DNA of 64,000 bases from Lophius americanus (GCA_037951165.1 JBBDHG010000057.1:10690001-10754000); one strand, 5' to 3'. Shown: positions 11,540 through 23,282, counted from the stretch's first letter. A program made the numbers and translations. The notes: generated by a model from the sequence alone, not told the origin.

Positions 11540-11800
11540 CTATGACAGTAAGAGTGAAGGGAAAAGTTTACAAGACGGTAGTGAGACCAGCTCTGATGTA
11601 TAGTTTAGAGACAGTGATGTTGACCAAATGACGGGAGGCAGATCTGGAGGTGGCAGAGATGAAGATGTTCAGATGTTCTTTGGGAGAGACGAACATCTTA
11701 ACAATGTTCAGAGAGAGGACATTTAGTTGCTTTGTTTGACAGAGAAAGGTACAGAGGAAAGGCGATCCACTGTGGTGTCCCAGTGACTGGAAAAAGTTTT
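11540..11800 (+). pseudogene. Second RTE-like LINE family, C-terminal fragment
   Basis: Reads 'VKGKVYKTVVRPALMYSLET' followed by 'READLEVAEMKMFR' with a stop between, matching the 'RPALLYGLETV-MTKRQEAELEVAEMKMLRFSLG' block of a teleost RTE-like polyprotein. A matching fragment lies at 16050-16200. Downstream GACAGAGAAAGGTACAGAGG and CCACTGTGGTGTCCC fit the family's end. The frame is broken by an in-frame TGA near 11630 and a deletion after about 11700. Confidence 0.75.
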
Positions 11801-14274
11801 TCAGAACAAGACCTGAACCGGATCCTGATCATCTCTCCTAATGAAGATATTCAATAAAAACAATAATAAAGAAAACACATGAAATATTAAAATAGCTAAC
11901 ATAGGTATAAGAATAAATAACACTAGATTTATTAACAATTCTAAAAGAACATTTTTGAATAAATATGTTCACCTCAGATATCTACCAATCTATACTAAAC
12001 ACAACAATTTTGTGAATTATTTTTTACATTATAGTTGCGGATCCATTGACCTGACAAAACGTGAACTTTGTTGACTTCATTATGAGCTGCAATGAAACAC
12101 ATCTCCATATCTTTAGAATTATACATATCTTTATCTTTTTAGGTTTCATCATATTATTTTTACACTTATTTATCTTTGTCACTTAATAAATCTATGAGAT
12201 CTGTTTGTGTTCAGGGTACGTAGGAGAGGAGAGATTGTATAAAGCTTTAAATCCTGCTTGTGTCATATTTAAAATAACTTTAGATTAAAATACAGCATTG
12301 CCAGGGCATGAATTTATGAAATGAAACTCTCTTATTGTAAATGAGACATTCATATTAATCGTTTAAGTAATATAATTATGTTTTGCTATAATATAGTCTC
12401 CATTGTGATGAATAGATATTTGACAATTGAGGATAAACATGTGACTAACATTGAGAACTTTTTTGTCTAGATCTGTTTAATTTGCCAGCGAGAATCATGG
12501 AGAACATTAATAATTACTTTGTGTTGTCAGCTACGTTACTCTGCTCTGTGTAAATGTGACTGGGGAGGCATTAACATCATTCTATAATGAATGAATAATT
12601 CATGATTTACTCACATATCCATGAAAAGCTTGTTAGCATTAACTTGACTCCTTTAAATATACATTATAATCAGCAGTGATGTCCAGGATCACAAAACAGA
12701 GGCAGATTGGGGGAGAAAGAATGAGACCTCTGAGCGACATAAGGGCTGATGGTAATGTAAAGCACTTGTTCAATAGCATTACCAATTTAATTGCTTAGGA
12801 AATGCTGATTATCCTCGGTGCATCAGCCTGTTTTGGACCGTCGCCAAGATCAGCTCAGAATTCAATTCAAATCTTTTCGCAACTTGTATATTTATCACTT
12901 ATGATTACATACTATAATATAATGAAGCATTGATTCAGAGCTTACTGATTTACTCACTCACCAGGAGTGATTGCCTCCACAGATCATTTGTACATAAGTG
13001 GCAGCAAATGAATTCCATCCTCTGGGAGGGGAGGTGAGTTGCATTATTGAGCATTGGGATTATCTTTGTTTACCGCATTGCTGCCCTTAATCTCCCTTTA
13101 TTCTAAATCCCAACCCAGAGTGCGACAAATGTATTTATGATTTGGTTAATTTGTATTAAGATGTATGTGTGTACAAAGCGGCACATATACATCGACTCGT
13201 CTAGGCGGCCAAAACAACAAGGAACACTCCTCTTTCAACGGGTGTTTTCCCGTGCATACCAGTAGTCCTCAATCGATAATGTATTTTAATTGAAAATAGA
13301 TGGAGCCGTTTGTATGCAGACTGATCAGCACCACCTTTGGACCCTGCTCCTCTGCTGTGATGGCAGATATGTGCTCGACTTAAAACTGTTTTTGTTTTGT
13401 TTGAGGAATACATCTACCAGGCATATTTCTCAGTGTAAAGCTCAGACTTTAATGTCATTAATCAAGGACAGAATGTTTAATCAGCCCTCCACTTGCTTAT
13501 TGATTTGCTATTAGTCATCAACAATTTAAAGAAAACCCTGAATGGAATCTCTAAATCAGTAGCAGATGACCTTGGACTTGTTTAGTGGTATCACAACAAC
13601 ACATCAGGTATTACAGATAGCTCACCTCTGCACTTCCCTAGACTATACATCATTGTGAAATGCCCAGAGACCTGTCTTGATTTTGTTTCCGAATAGACAT
13701 AATGTATTCAGGAAGGAACTTGATAAGAGGAAGATGCTCCTGAAGAGCGCGATGCGAATAGGGCACCAATGCTGTGCAGTGACTTGTTGTTCCATCACAG
13801 AGATACCAGTTTAAGTGAGGCAAAACGAGGGATGCTGAAGTCAACGGTTGACGAGCTCATGTGCCAAAATAAGTAGATGCATCTCCATCTTTCTTGATAT
13901 TTACAAATTATGTTTTTTTTATTGTGATGATTTGAGATGGATTTGATTATTCTTCATAACTACACATTTAATGTATTACAGTCATTTGTATTCAAATATC
14001 AACCTTGGTTAAAAGTCAAGAAATAAAATTTTGTTTTAAGGCGGGATTTAAAAACAGGCATGTGGGAGCCAACTTAACATTGGGGGACCAACACGCACCT
14101 CAGTTTTGGGGCTGCAACAGTAAAAGCTTGGTCAACCATGAACTTCAGTTTATCTTAGGTATGATGAAAGGCAGTTGGTCAGTGGACCTCAGACACCTTG
14201 ATGGGGTATAAGTATAAAGTATAAAGGATATCAGAGATGTAAGAGGCACACACTAAAATCTTAAAACTAGTCCT
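11801..14274. other. Unassigned AT-rich stretch
   Basis: No repeat or gene recognised. The block 12455-12640 (GAATCATGGAGAACATTAAT, ATGAATGAATAATTCATGAT) looks unlike the surrounding simple AT sequence and is a weak candidate for conserved non-coding DNA. Frames of 60-74 codons near 13200-13850 have no family resemblance. Confidence 0.3.
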
Positions 14275-14480
14275 ACGGTGTCGTCCGCGGCAGCAAGGGT
14301 ATATCCCTGAAAAGTCTCCAATCCCCTTCAATGTATAAGCAATTGCCCTTATTGAACCCCTAAAATTAAATGTAAAGTTATTTCCAGAGTATTTTAAATA
14401 AATAATAATAAAAATAAAAACTATTACATTATTATATGGATAAAATAAGATATAAAGAAGATGGACCAATTAAAGGCCAT
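14275..14480 (+). repeat. Unnamed AT-rich dispersed repeat, copy B
   Basis: Direct copy of 1-246. Both have CAGCAAGGG, CAATCCCCTTCA, AAGCAAT, ATTGAACCCC, TTATTTCCA-AGTATTTTA, AACTATTA and GGACCAA in that order. This copy is shorter by about 40 bp in the AT-rich middle. Confidence 0.6.
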
Positions 14481-15279
14481 TTTAGACCAACTACAGATGT
14501 CAGAGGGCGGTACTCCCTCTAAGGCAGGATTCCACAAAGCCAAGTTGTTTAAATATTTGACTTATTGAATGGTAGTTACCCTTTAAGCTTGTCACCAAAC
14601 ACATTATAACGCAGCTTACTTTTCAAATCCTTTGTTCGTTTAAACCTCACCAGTGCCTGACCAAGAATCTTTTGTGGCCTTCAAGAGCCAAAAAGGAGTT
14701 ATTTCTCTATCAAGTGAAGAGATCATTTAGATGTATACAGCTAGAAATTAGGAAATTATTTATTCTGCTTTATGATAGTTGTAATAGGAGATCCATCCCC
14801 CAAGGGGTGGGATAGGGCGGACGGGGCCTATAAAAAGCAACACAGCAGGAAATTTCACTGTCAAAAGAAGGTAGGCATGAAAACTGGGGGACAGTCTGGA
14901 GTGATCACATCCCCTGATGAGGAGCAGTGAGCACTCAGTCCACCAAACGGACCCAGAGCCAGCAGACGAAATAGAACTGGTGGGGAATGAGCACTCAACA
15001 CTATATAGCTGGTCGTAACCCGCCCAGTTGAATATCAGGCTGGACCTCATAATTTACCTCTCAAAGGTTTCACGTGTCAGGTCTCCACATTTTAATGAAG
15101 CCCATTACATGTTTTCACTTCTTTCTACATCTAATATCAGATTTATATTACCTGCTGTTTTTTTTTTTAGTCACTCACATCCCTCTAATTTCAGGACCCC
15201 CGCCCCTGCTCTGTCTCCTATGTCAGTGATTGTTGAAGTGTTTCCTGGTATGTCTTATTAACCTGACCTAAAATGTATT
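14481..15279. other. Unassigned spacer
   Basis: No confident element. GGGCCTATAAAAAGCAACAC at about 14824 is a TATA-like word with no downstream gene, so it is not called a promoter. Confidence 0.3.
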
Positions 15280-15876
15280 TAGGTTCAGGTTCATTTATTT
15301 TTTGCCCGAGAGGGCAAGTTGTGCAGCAGTGTTTGCTCGTCAGTTACTATCAAGTTATATCTTGGATTTTGACCGAGCCTGTCTAAGAACTGGATTTTTC
15401 CTCTTTAACCTCCATTTGTTAGCCTTGATCTTGCTCCCTTTCTTGTTTCAACCTCATTTCCGAGCAAACTTGTCTGCTTCTCGAGTACATTTGGGACCAC
15501 AACCTGTAGGTTCCGGTATTGACAGTTTCCTTTGACAATGAGGATTCATGTTTTGCTGCTTTTTCTTGTTCTTAACGATAATTATGATCCTCCATTTGTC
15601 AAAACTCAAAAGGTGATCGAAGTGTAACGTTTCATTGTTGTCTTTCTGCCACTACAACCTAAAACGCTAAAATCCCTCTCTAGAACAAGTTTTGAGTTTG
15701 TCTGTTCGAGGAATTTTTTCAAGTGGTAAGCCGCCACCACTGGAGATATAAAGGACTTTATCCTTGCTAAAATATGTTATTTCCGGCTGGTTATACACAA
15801 TGAAAACATAACTATGAATATCAAATTCCATTTATTCATCGAGAAACACCTACATTTTACACACTGTACCTTTAAG
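15280..15876 (-). mobile_element. MITE-like element, terminus TTAAAGGTACAGTGTG
   Basis: On the minus strand the element begins at 15876 with TTAAAGGTACAGTGTGTAAA and continues with GATATTCATAGTTATGTTTT and a GGATAAAGTCCTTTATATCT block, then a long non-coding body to about 15280. The first 90 bp match 6686-6782. From memory this sequence is common in percomorph fish. The far terminus could not be located, so this copy may be incomplete or fused with neighbouring DNA. The 77-codon plus frame at 15302-15535 lies within it and is not a gene. Confidence 0.55.
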
Positions 15877-15877
15877 A

Positions 15878-16745
15878 ATGAACAGAAGGAGGGAAGGCGC
15901 CAGTGTAGCGTTGAAAGTAGGAACTCTAAATGTTGGCACGATGACAGGAAAAGGTAGGGAACTAGCGGATATGATAAAGAGAGGGGAAGAAGTTATACTT
16001 TGTGTCCAAGAGACCAAGTGGAAAGGCAGCAAGGCTAGAATAGGCAGAAGTGAAGGGAAAGCTTAACAGGATGGTATTGAGAGCAGTTTTGCTGGGTGGT
16101 TTAGAGATGGTGGCGATGACCAAAAGACAGGAGGCAAAGCTGGAGGTGGCAGGGTTGAAGATGTTAGGCTTTCCTTTGGGAATGACGATAATCGACAGTA
16201 TCAGAAATTAGCAGATCAGGGGGACAACCCAGTTTAGACGTCTTCGAGACATAGTCAGAGAAGCCAGATTGAGATGGTTTTGGACATGTGAAAAGGGGGG
16301 TAAGTGGTAATATATAGGGGCAGCTGTAGGTTGGTGGGTAGAGCGGCCATTTCCCAATTGGAATATCGGAAGGTAGCCGGTACGAGTCCCACCAGGGTCT
16401 ACTAGTCATAGGGTCTTTCAGCAAGACCCTGAAAACGTAGTTCCCTGGGCGCTTGAAAGGGGGCTGCCCAGTGCTACCTCAGGGATGGGTGGAATGAAGA
16501 TAAATAATTTCGCTATGTAGTACTGCGTATGGCTGTATGTGATCAATAAAGGATTCTTCTTCTTCTTCTTTTTCTTTTTATATTGGTAGAAGGATGCTGG
16601 GGATGGAGCTACCAGGAAGGAGAAAAAGGGTAAGACCAAAGAGCTGATTTCTAGATGGGATGAGAGAGGACATGCAGTTGGTTGTTGTGACAGAGGAAGA
16701 TGCAGAGGACAGGGCAAGATGGAAACAAATGATCTATTGTGGCTA
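15878..16745 (+). pseudogene. Second RTE-like LINE: endonuclease start joined to 3' domain
   Basis: From ATG at 15878 the frame reads 'MNRRREGASVALKVGTLNVG', 'TMTGKGRELADMIKRGEEVI' and 'LCVQETKWKGSKARIG'. This is the N-terminus of an apurinic-type endonuclease, with the TLNVG strand and the catalytic-glutamate QETKW motif. Near 16035-16045 it jumps directly to the C-terminal block 'KLNRMVLRAVLLGGLEMVAM', 'TKRQEAKLEVAGLKML', 'EARLRWFW'. The rest of the endonuclease and the whole reverse-transcriptase core are missing. After an inserted SINE (16317-16580) it resumes at about 16588 with 'RMLGMELPGRRKRVRPK', 'MREDMQLVVVTEEDAEDRAR' and 'WKQMIYCG'. The element is an internally deleted, dead LINE. 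Confidence 0.8.
16317..16580 (+). mobile_element. tRNA-headed SINE inserted in an RTE LINE
   Basis: Starts GGGGCAGCTGTAGGTTGGTG. An A-box-like TGTAGGTTGGTGGGTAGAG lies at 16325-16343 and a B-box-like GGTACGAGTCCC at 16379-16390, one mismatch from consensus. The body has GCAAGACCCTGAAAACG and GGGGGCTGCCCAGTGCT; the 3' end is TATGTGATCAATAAAGGATT followed by a TTC-rich tail. It splits the LINE reading of 15878-16745 between 'EARLRWF' and 'RMLGMELPG', so it inserted after the LINE. Related SINEs lie at 48790-48957 and 60464-60814 on the minus strand. Confidence 0.8.
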
Positions 16746-17444
16746 CTATATAAGTAAAGTTTTGAAACAAGCCTTTCAATTGTATTGGAGCTGTTTTACT
16801 ATGGATATTAGTACTTTCACTGAAGTATAGTATCCGAATACTTCATCAACCACCGTGATTAAATTAGGGTTGGTACATAAATCGTAGGGGATTTATTACT
16901 TAGTTATTCTTTATACGGAGCCCAATTAGCTTCCAGAAAAGTCCTTGTGAGTCCATTAAAGAAGCCTGTAAAGTTCTGTTTTCCTGCAAAATTTGAAAAT
17001 TGCCTTCTGTGAGACTACCTTTTCCCAGATACTATAATACGTCAATAGTTTATTGTGTAAACAACATTCCTTCATATAGCATGTTAAGGAAAAAAAATGG
17101 TTACATAAGTTAATTTGATATTCTTTCATTCTGGCATCTTGGCTTCAAAATTTTGGCAGTTTCAGGAAGGGGAAATGTTATACCCTCTAAGGTTTGTTTG
17201 TTTGTTTGTTTGTTTATTAAGATCACCATTAGCTTCTGCAATGCATGAGCTTTTCTTCCTGGGGTCAACACACTTACCAAGATGGCAATACAAATCATAT
17301 ATATAGTAATTGCAATTCAGTTAAAAAAAATTGCATTGCTTCAAGCCATCTGGTCCCCATACAAGCAAAATGAGAGTTATGTCTATATTTTTGTCAGAAA
17401 GTCCTGTTCGCCATTCATATGATATTAACCCTTGTTGTCTTGCT
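16746..17444. other. Unassigned spacer with a GTTT microsatellite
   Basis: Nothing recognised apart from the (GTTT)n run at 17192-17215. Confidence 0.35.
17192..17215 (+). repeat. (GTTT)n microsatellite
   Basis: Six uninterrupted GTTT units. Confidence 0.9.
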
Positions 17445-17552
17445 CTTCACTGTGTGTGCGTGGGTGTGTGTACCCGGCCTCTTGCCCGGTGTAAGCTTGT
17501 TCAGGCTCCAGCCCCCGCAACACTGGACAGGATAAAAGGTTATGGATAATGA
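17445..17552 (+). repeat. 3' tail fragment of a fish SINE-like repeat
   Basis: GGCTCCAGCCCCCGCAACAC followed by GGACAGGATAAAAGGTTATG and GGATAATGAATGA matches the common ending GGCTCCAGCCCCC-GCGACCC-GA-CAGGATAAGCGGTTA-GGATGAATGA. Upstream TACCCGGCCTCTTGCCCGG corresponds to the CCCCGCCTCTCGCCC block. Same family as 23405-23545, 43365-43625 and the minus-strand scrap at 55905-55975. Confidence 0.6.
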
Positions 17553-19031
17553 ATGATTGAATTAATGTTGCCATTTCCAATTGTTTGGCTCATTATAGGG
17601 TAAACACCGTAAATGCTATTTTCCTTGTTTCCTATAATGGGTTTAATTTCTGTATTATAAGACCATGAAAGACAAAGGTTGTAACTGGAATAAAGCGTGT
17701 GTTTGTGTTCATGCGGATGTGAGAGATTGCTTTGCCCTAGTAACTAATTTATATCCGAATACCTTTTTAAACATTTGCATTTCCTCCCTGAATGTCTTTC
17801 TCTCTATATATATATATATATCTTCCTCATGTGGGCATATCATTTGTGGATGTTAAAGGGTTAAAATTCTGACTATAAATTAATAAGTGACTGTTTTGAT
17901 CAGGACTGAAGTTATTTAAAAGCATTAAATTGGTAAAAGGGTAAAATAATACGTCCTCTAAGAGCAGTTGAGTATAACCTGACAAAGTGATGTATAGTGG
18001 TTGAACATTTACAGAGGGATAAGAGTAGCAGGGAACCAGTCCAAGGATGGAAATCAATGTAGACAACAATCTCCCCACAAATCTCAAGTTTCCATGGCTG
18101 CTGCTATTTAATATTTTCAGTGAAGCGATGTTATTTTGTCTGTGGTACAGGTTTTCACTCTCCCAAACTGCCCTTTAGGGTGACCTTCCAGTGAACAAAT
18201 TGTGATAAATTGCCCCATTGGTGGTCTTTCTAGTGGGCAACATATGACGGAAAGCAGTAATGAGTGTCCTCAAAATGAAAATTATGATGGCATGCTATTT
18301 ACCTTCATACACTTGTTAACTTTCATATGATTTTAAATGGTTACATCCCCTGTCTGAATCTGTTTTAATCAAATGCAAGGTTTGGAAGTGTTTCTACAAA
18401 AACGCAACAGAACAGGATTGTGCAAAAGCACCATTGACCTTTCAGTTTTGTTCCCCATTAGATTATACATACATTATATGTATGCAGATATACATTATAT
18501 ACTGACTTAATGACCTTTCCAGGGTGTCCCGGAGATGAATCAACATGCTGGTCCAGATGCTGCCCCAGCAAAAACCCCATGAATGAATAAATTAAACGGA
18601 GATGCTGGTCACTGTTTACCAGTTCTCCAGTGGAGCTTCCAGAGTAACTGTAGACATCAGCAGCATCACTGACCTGTCAGGCGAATTAAAAAGTTATGGA
18701 TCAGTACAGTCCAGTTACCATTTATCCATTGATAAACAGACAGACATTTATTAATTTTCTGCAGTGTTATTGATCTTGTTATTTTCTGCCATATTCGAAT
18801 GTACCTACACGACTGTTATTAATTGTTAAAACAAATAGGAAACATCTTTCTTTGTAAATAAACCCACTACATTGAAACATCCCTTAAGAGATATTAAGTA
18901 AGTAACAAGGTAAGTGCCTTGGCAAAAAAGCACTTTTCCCAGTAAATAACCAAAGAAGACCTGGGGGTTTTCAGAAAATTCAAGTCTCACCCATGCTTTT
19001 GGTTGAACTAGCATTGGATAAGACATTATCA
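17553..19031. other. Unassigned AT-rich stretch
   Basis: No gene or named repeat. A short AT dinucleotide run lies at about 17804-17821, and TACATACATTATATGTATG (about 18466-18484) is a small inverted repeat. Confidence 0.3.
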
Positions 19032-19165
19032 GTGCGGGGACGGCTATGGATCAGGATTTTCTTATCGCTTTGTAGAAGGATTTTGGAATCATACCGGGTA
19101 ACCTGTAGATCGGGGGTTCCGTATCCCTACCATAAATAAAGCATCCGTCTCAGTGTGGAATCTAT
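19032..19165 (+). repeat. Probable tRNA-headed SINE, 5' fragment
   Basis: GCGGGGACGGCTATGGATCA resembles an eroded A-box head, and TAGATCGGGGGTTCCGTATC an eroded B box (GGGTTCCGTATCCC). The spacing of about 65 bp is somewhat longer than usual. The 3' body typical of the 7416-7750 family is not visible. Tentative. Confidence 0.4.
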
Positions 19166-20007
19166 GATTCGTTTTCTGTTACATCACGGGCAGCGAGAGG
19201 AATCTTTTTCCTCGGTGATTATCACCAGTTTCACATTTTTTTATCACCTCTCTGTGACGATGACTTTGCTGCCAGAGAGATGCCTGAAACTATAATGAGT
19301 GTAAATCAATTTTTAATCATTAGTTTGAAAGCAATGATACAACACTCCTTGGAGCACTTTGCATTCTAAGCCAACTGTGTATTTTTTTTAATCAAGATCA
19401 CATTTCTTTTTTCGACATGGCAACAAAATATTTTCGGAAAGATCACTTTTATAACTAACTAATTGACAGAGTTTGTAACCATAAGTCAGCCTTAAAATTA
19501 GAATCGTTTCACACAGATCGACTGGCAAATTGAGAGGTTTGCTTTGCGACTCAGCTCACTCTTCATCACAGCACCTGTACATATTCAGCAAGACAGTCTA
19601 CTAGTTTTTTGAAAGTTCTCATTGAAATAGATGTTTAAATTCTCTTAGGCTATGGTAATCAGAGCAAACATGATATTCTGATGAGAACTTTGATACGGTC
19701 ATTAGAATTACAAAGTCAACTTTTGCTAACTAGCTTGAAAAACTTAAGATCAACATTTAAGCATGCATAACAATCTGTGCTAACATGGATACTTTTCTTC
19801 AATTTAACTCAAGATTTTGTGCCAATTGTTTCCAAGAGTTGTGATCCAATAGGATCTGGGGTTTAAAGGCAACAACTTTTTCAATTGGACGTGCATAAAA
19901 ATAATGTTTTTTATCAGAAGTTGTGTTTCTATCATGTGAACAGGGTTGTTGTTGTGAGGCTTTAAATTAGCAACAGCTTGATTTTAACTCAGGTTCCCTC
20001 CTACAGC
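19166..20007. other. Unassigned spacer containing an RTE scrap
   Basis: Mostly unassigned. At about 19512-19575 on the minus strand the sequence matches the RTE block encoding 'VVKRELS-K-KLSI-RSI' (plus-strand words GATCGACTGGCAAATTGAGA and CGACTCAGCTCACTCTTCAT). Confidence 0.45.
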
Positions 20008-20100
20008 AATCAGAATCAGAATCATCTTTATTGGCCATATATATGCATACAAGGAATTTGACTCCGGTTAACTGAGCTCTCACAGTGCGAACTTCTTATA
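20008..20100 (-). repeat. LINE/SINE 3' end ending in (GATTCT)n, minus strand
   Basis: CAATCAGAATCAGAATCATC then TTTATTGGCCATATATATGC and ACAAGGAATTTGACTCCGGT is the reverse complement of a very common teleost retroposon 3' end (ACCGGAGTCAAATTCC...CCAATAAAGATGATTCTGATT). The body probably continues to about 20300. Confidence 0.6.
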
Positions 20101-20374
20101 AATAATTTTAAATTGAAATGGGCAAGGAAATAAACAAATATACAAGCTATAAAAAAATGAAGATGTTCTTCTGTACAGGCTATGTACAGTTAAATATATA
20201 TGTATTAATATGTATATATAAATATATATGACAGTGCAAAGATGTCAGAGTAATGACAGTTGGAGGTAGTTATTGTGTAATGGGGTGATCCAGGTTATTG
20301 TACAACACTGAAGGAAGTAATTAAAGGAAGTAGGTGGGCACCAGAAAGTCTTATCGCTACCTCAGTGACCTTCA

Positions 20375-20655
20375 CCAAATGGGCTTCCTCAATGGTCAGT
20401 GACCTTCATCAGTGGTTTTCTTCCAATGACTTCATTCGCAGCTTGATAAAAGAGTTGTCAGTGGTACTGTTTCTACTTTTGTTGTTTTTGGGGATTTATC
20501 CCTGTGATCATTGTCTTCAAAGATTTGTATGTTGAATCCAAAGCAACTGGACCTGTTTAGGCTTGAAGACGTCGTGGCTTGAAGATGCTCAAAGAAGAGG
20601 TGTTCCTCAGAACTGAAGAAAAATTGAAGAAGCCTCTGAAGAAGCTGCAACGCTC
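20375..20655 (-). repeat. Copy of the 'CTTCAAG-CTAAACAGGTCC' repeat
   Basis: On the minus strand: GCAGCTTCTTCAGAGGCTTC, TCAGTTCTGAGGAACACCTC and GACGTCTTCAAGCCTAAACA, then GGTCCAGTTGCTTTGGATTC. It matches 5766-5850 and the arms at 656-935. A 72-codon minus frame (20432-20650) runs through it; I regard it as an open window in a repeat, not a gene. Confidence 0.55.
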
Positions 20656-21734
20656 AGACATAACGTAAGCAGTTTATAATTGTGGCAATGTCTATTCGGG
20701 ATCAAAGGTGGAAGCAGATTAATTTACTGCTTTAAGAATCTGTCATTTAAATACAAAAAAATGACATACTTTTACAGCTTGATAATCACAAAATCAAATG
20801 TCAGGGTGTGTGTGGGAAATGTCAGGGGGGATGTAAGTGTGAGAGAAAAAAAAAAAAAAAACATTGGATGACTCCGTAGCGTGCCCTAAAACCATGTCGG
20901 AGTGAAAGGAACAGATTGATAATGACTTGTAACGGAATCCCGAGCAGACCTTCATTCCATGCCAATAGATTCTCCTCAGCTTGAGCAGATAGCTCTCAGC
21001 CTGTGGGAAACTATATGATACAACAATTGTGCAACAAGCGGGTGTTCAAGGGAAAGGAAATAGTTCCAAAACTCCAAACCACTCATGAAAATTCATGCTG
21101 AGGCTTCAACCTGCTTTCCCATGAGCTCTTCCCCAACCCCTGGAGCTGACGACCATTTTCATCTCATGTTTAATCAGTTTTGAGCTGCTCATCCTTGTAA
21201 TGTACATGATGATGAATGAACGAGGGCAACCCACCCGCTGAACACAACAGCGCATCAGTCCACATGCCAGAACAACCATTTATGTTAACCACAAACAAGT
21301 CTTCAAACATTTTTATTTAACTTACTCGGCACATTTTGGACAGGCTTTTTACTTTCTTTCTCTTTAATTGCTCAAATTTAATAGCATTGTACAACACTTT
21401 TCTAGGACTAGATACAGATTTCAGTGTGGACTCTCTCAGTACTTAGGCAGATGATTGCAGATAACTGTCTTCATTATTAACACACAAATCAGTAGAGCAC
21501 ACACCGAGCTTTTCAGCTCTCTGAATTGGCTGTTCTTTCAGTCAGTTGACACTCAGTATCTTCCACAGGTCTCACACACCCCAGATAAGGGACATCACAC
21601 ACCATACCTGTGCCAATAAAACTGTCTTTCCCTGACACAGTTCAAAAAGTGTAACCATAAATAATCTTTAAACGGGATAAGAAGCATTTCAGTGAGCAAT
21701 CTTTTTTTCATGACTTGTGCGAATTTGATTGGAA
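20656..21734. other. Unassigned spacer
   Basis: A 16-base A run near 20847-20862. Otherwise nothing recognised. Confidence 0.35.
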
Positions 21735-22590
21735 TAGGATCGGATAGGATAGGAAGTCTGCCTATGTTCTACGTTTGAGACGAGGGTATCCCTCAGTCCT
21801 CAACAATTACAAACCTTTCTCTAAATTATGTATTTTGGTGAAAGTCCTTGAAACGTTTGTCAATAGAGCTGACCATCTTACTCGGCTGTATGAACCTCTG
21901 ACAGAGTTTATAATGTTGGGTTAGATGAACAAGCTGTTGGCTGGTTGTCAAACTGCTTATCTTGTGGAGCACAGTTTGTACATTTTTCTGGATACTACTC
22001 CTTTCTCCCTGTATCAAAGGGTGTTCCCAAGGGTTCTATTTTGGGAACACTGCTGTTTTTTCCCATTTACATAAATGACCTCTGATAACTTCTCAAATTC
22101 TTCTTTCTAGTGTTATGTAGACAATACAGTTTTCTATTGTTTATCAAATTCAGCTGTTCAAACCCTTAAACTTTTTCAATCGGCTTTGACGCTGTTCAGT
22201 TTCAATTAACTTGACTTGAACTGGTACTGAATGCAGGTACAAATCAAAGTTCAAGTTTTTTCACATATTGCCCAGACCAAACGTCCAATCTTCATAAGAT
22301 CTCAAGGATGTAAGGAATTGAAATTCAAATGGTCACAAAATACAAATACTTAGGTATTGTTGATAAGCTATTGATCAAAACTTATCCACACAAAACCACA
22401 CATTTAAGGCCTTGTTCGCTAATTGAAATTTAAATTAGGTTTCTTTTCACCTCGTGCGAGGACACATCTGATCGCTGCAACTTTTTTGCTTTTATTTTAG
22501 ACTATGGTGATTTGCCATTTATATCCTTGAAAAGTCGGGGATATAAAATCCTTTCTGTTAACGCAAAAACGCAAAAACTATATCATTTTC
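21735..22590 (+). pseudogene. L2-type LINE, reverse transcriptase relic
   Basis: Across three frames the sequence preserves the order of an L2-type reverse transcriptase. 'YPSVLNNYKPFSKLCILVKV' (about 21788) equals the NNYRPISKLSILAKVLE block. 'VGLDEQAVGWLSNCLSC' and 'PVSKGVPKGSILGTLLF' (about 21915-22060) equal GVPQGSILGPLLF, followed by 'FPIYINDL'. A catalytic-loop equivalent at about 22112 reads CYVDNTV instead of the usual YADDTV, so one aspartate is changed. Downstream 'VTKYKYLGI'-like and 'AATF' pieces are visible. Many stops and frameshifts; inactive. Confidence 0.75.
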
Positions 22591-22699
22591 AAATTTTGTA
22601 CCCACACAGACCCTAGCGCAAGGGAGAACATTTGGTGCACTTGAATGAACTCCAGGAGATCTACGTTGAAAACCTCCCTTTACTCTAATTGTTCTTATT

Positions 22700-23170
22700 T
22701 TACTATCTAGGGGGAGCTTTTTATGAATAACAGTTTTTCATATTAAAAACTTCCTAATCATAGGTTCTATTTATTCCAACTTTACTGTATAAGTATCAAC
22801 TTAAAGAGATATAGTCTACTGTATCATAGTTGTATATATCATATTTATCTTATAATAATTAAAATAATACCTACTTATCACCTAATATTTAAATAGAATT
22901 TAGTCTTAGGAAGAGCTTTCCTAGTTTTGGTAAAATACAGTTAGATAGATCTCACACTAGTAGGAGCTTTATGTCCAAAAATAATCCGGACATAATTTCT
23001 CAACTGTTGGTCCGACTTAGTCCAAATTTGGTGAATATGAATCAAGTCAAATAGATTTATCTTGTGTTCTTTGAATTGTACTCTAATAATTTATATTTTA
23101 CCCAACAGCGGGAGCTTTTTACAAAACATTGTTTTTTTGAACATAGTTTCCTAACAGTTAATTTGATTTT
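22700..23170 (-). repeat. Unnamed AT-rich dispersed repeat, copy C (inverted)
   Basis: The reverse complement carries AAAAAGCTCCCGCTGTTGGG, TAAAATATAAATTATTAGAG, CCAAATTTGGACTAAGTCGG and ACCAACAGTTGAGAAATTAT, shared in pieces with copy A (1-246) and copy D (40930-41085). Within this copy a GGGAGCTTTTTA unit occurs twice in direct orientation (about 22710 and 23109), suggesting an internal duplication. No ORF. Confidence 0.55.
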
Positions 23171-23226
23171 GTAAGTTCGTGTTCACTCAATAAATCAAAA
23201 GCTATATCTGGAAACGTTATAAACGT

Positions 23227-23229
<3 letters not shown>

Positions 23230-23279
<50 letters not shown>
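23230..23279. repeat. (AT)25 microsatellite
   Basis: Fifty uninterrupted bases of alternating AT. It adjoins copy C of the AT-rich repeat. Confidence 0.95.

Positions 23280-23282
<3 letters not shown>

Noticed and set aside
14824..14843. TATA-like promoter (CCTATAAAAAGC)
   Set aside because: No downstream coding sequence or initiator context; such words are common in AT-rich DNA.
16317..16395. Possible true tRNA gene
   Set aside because: A and B boxes are present but the cloverleaf is degenerate, and SINE body and tail follow directly.
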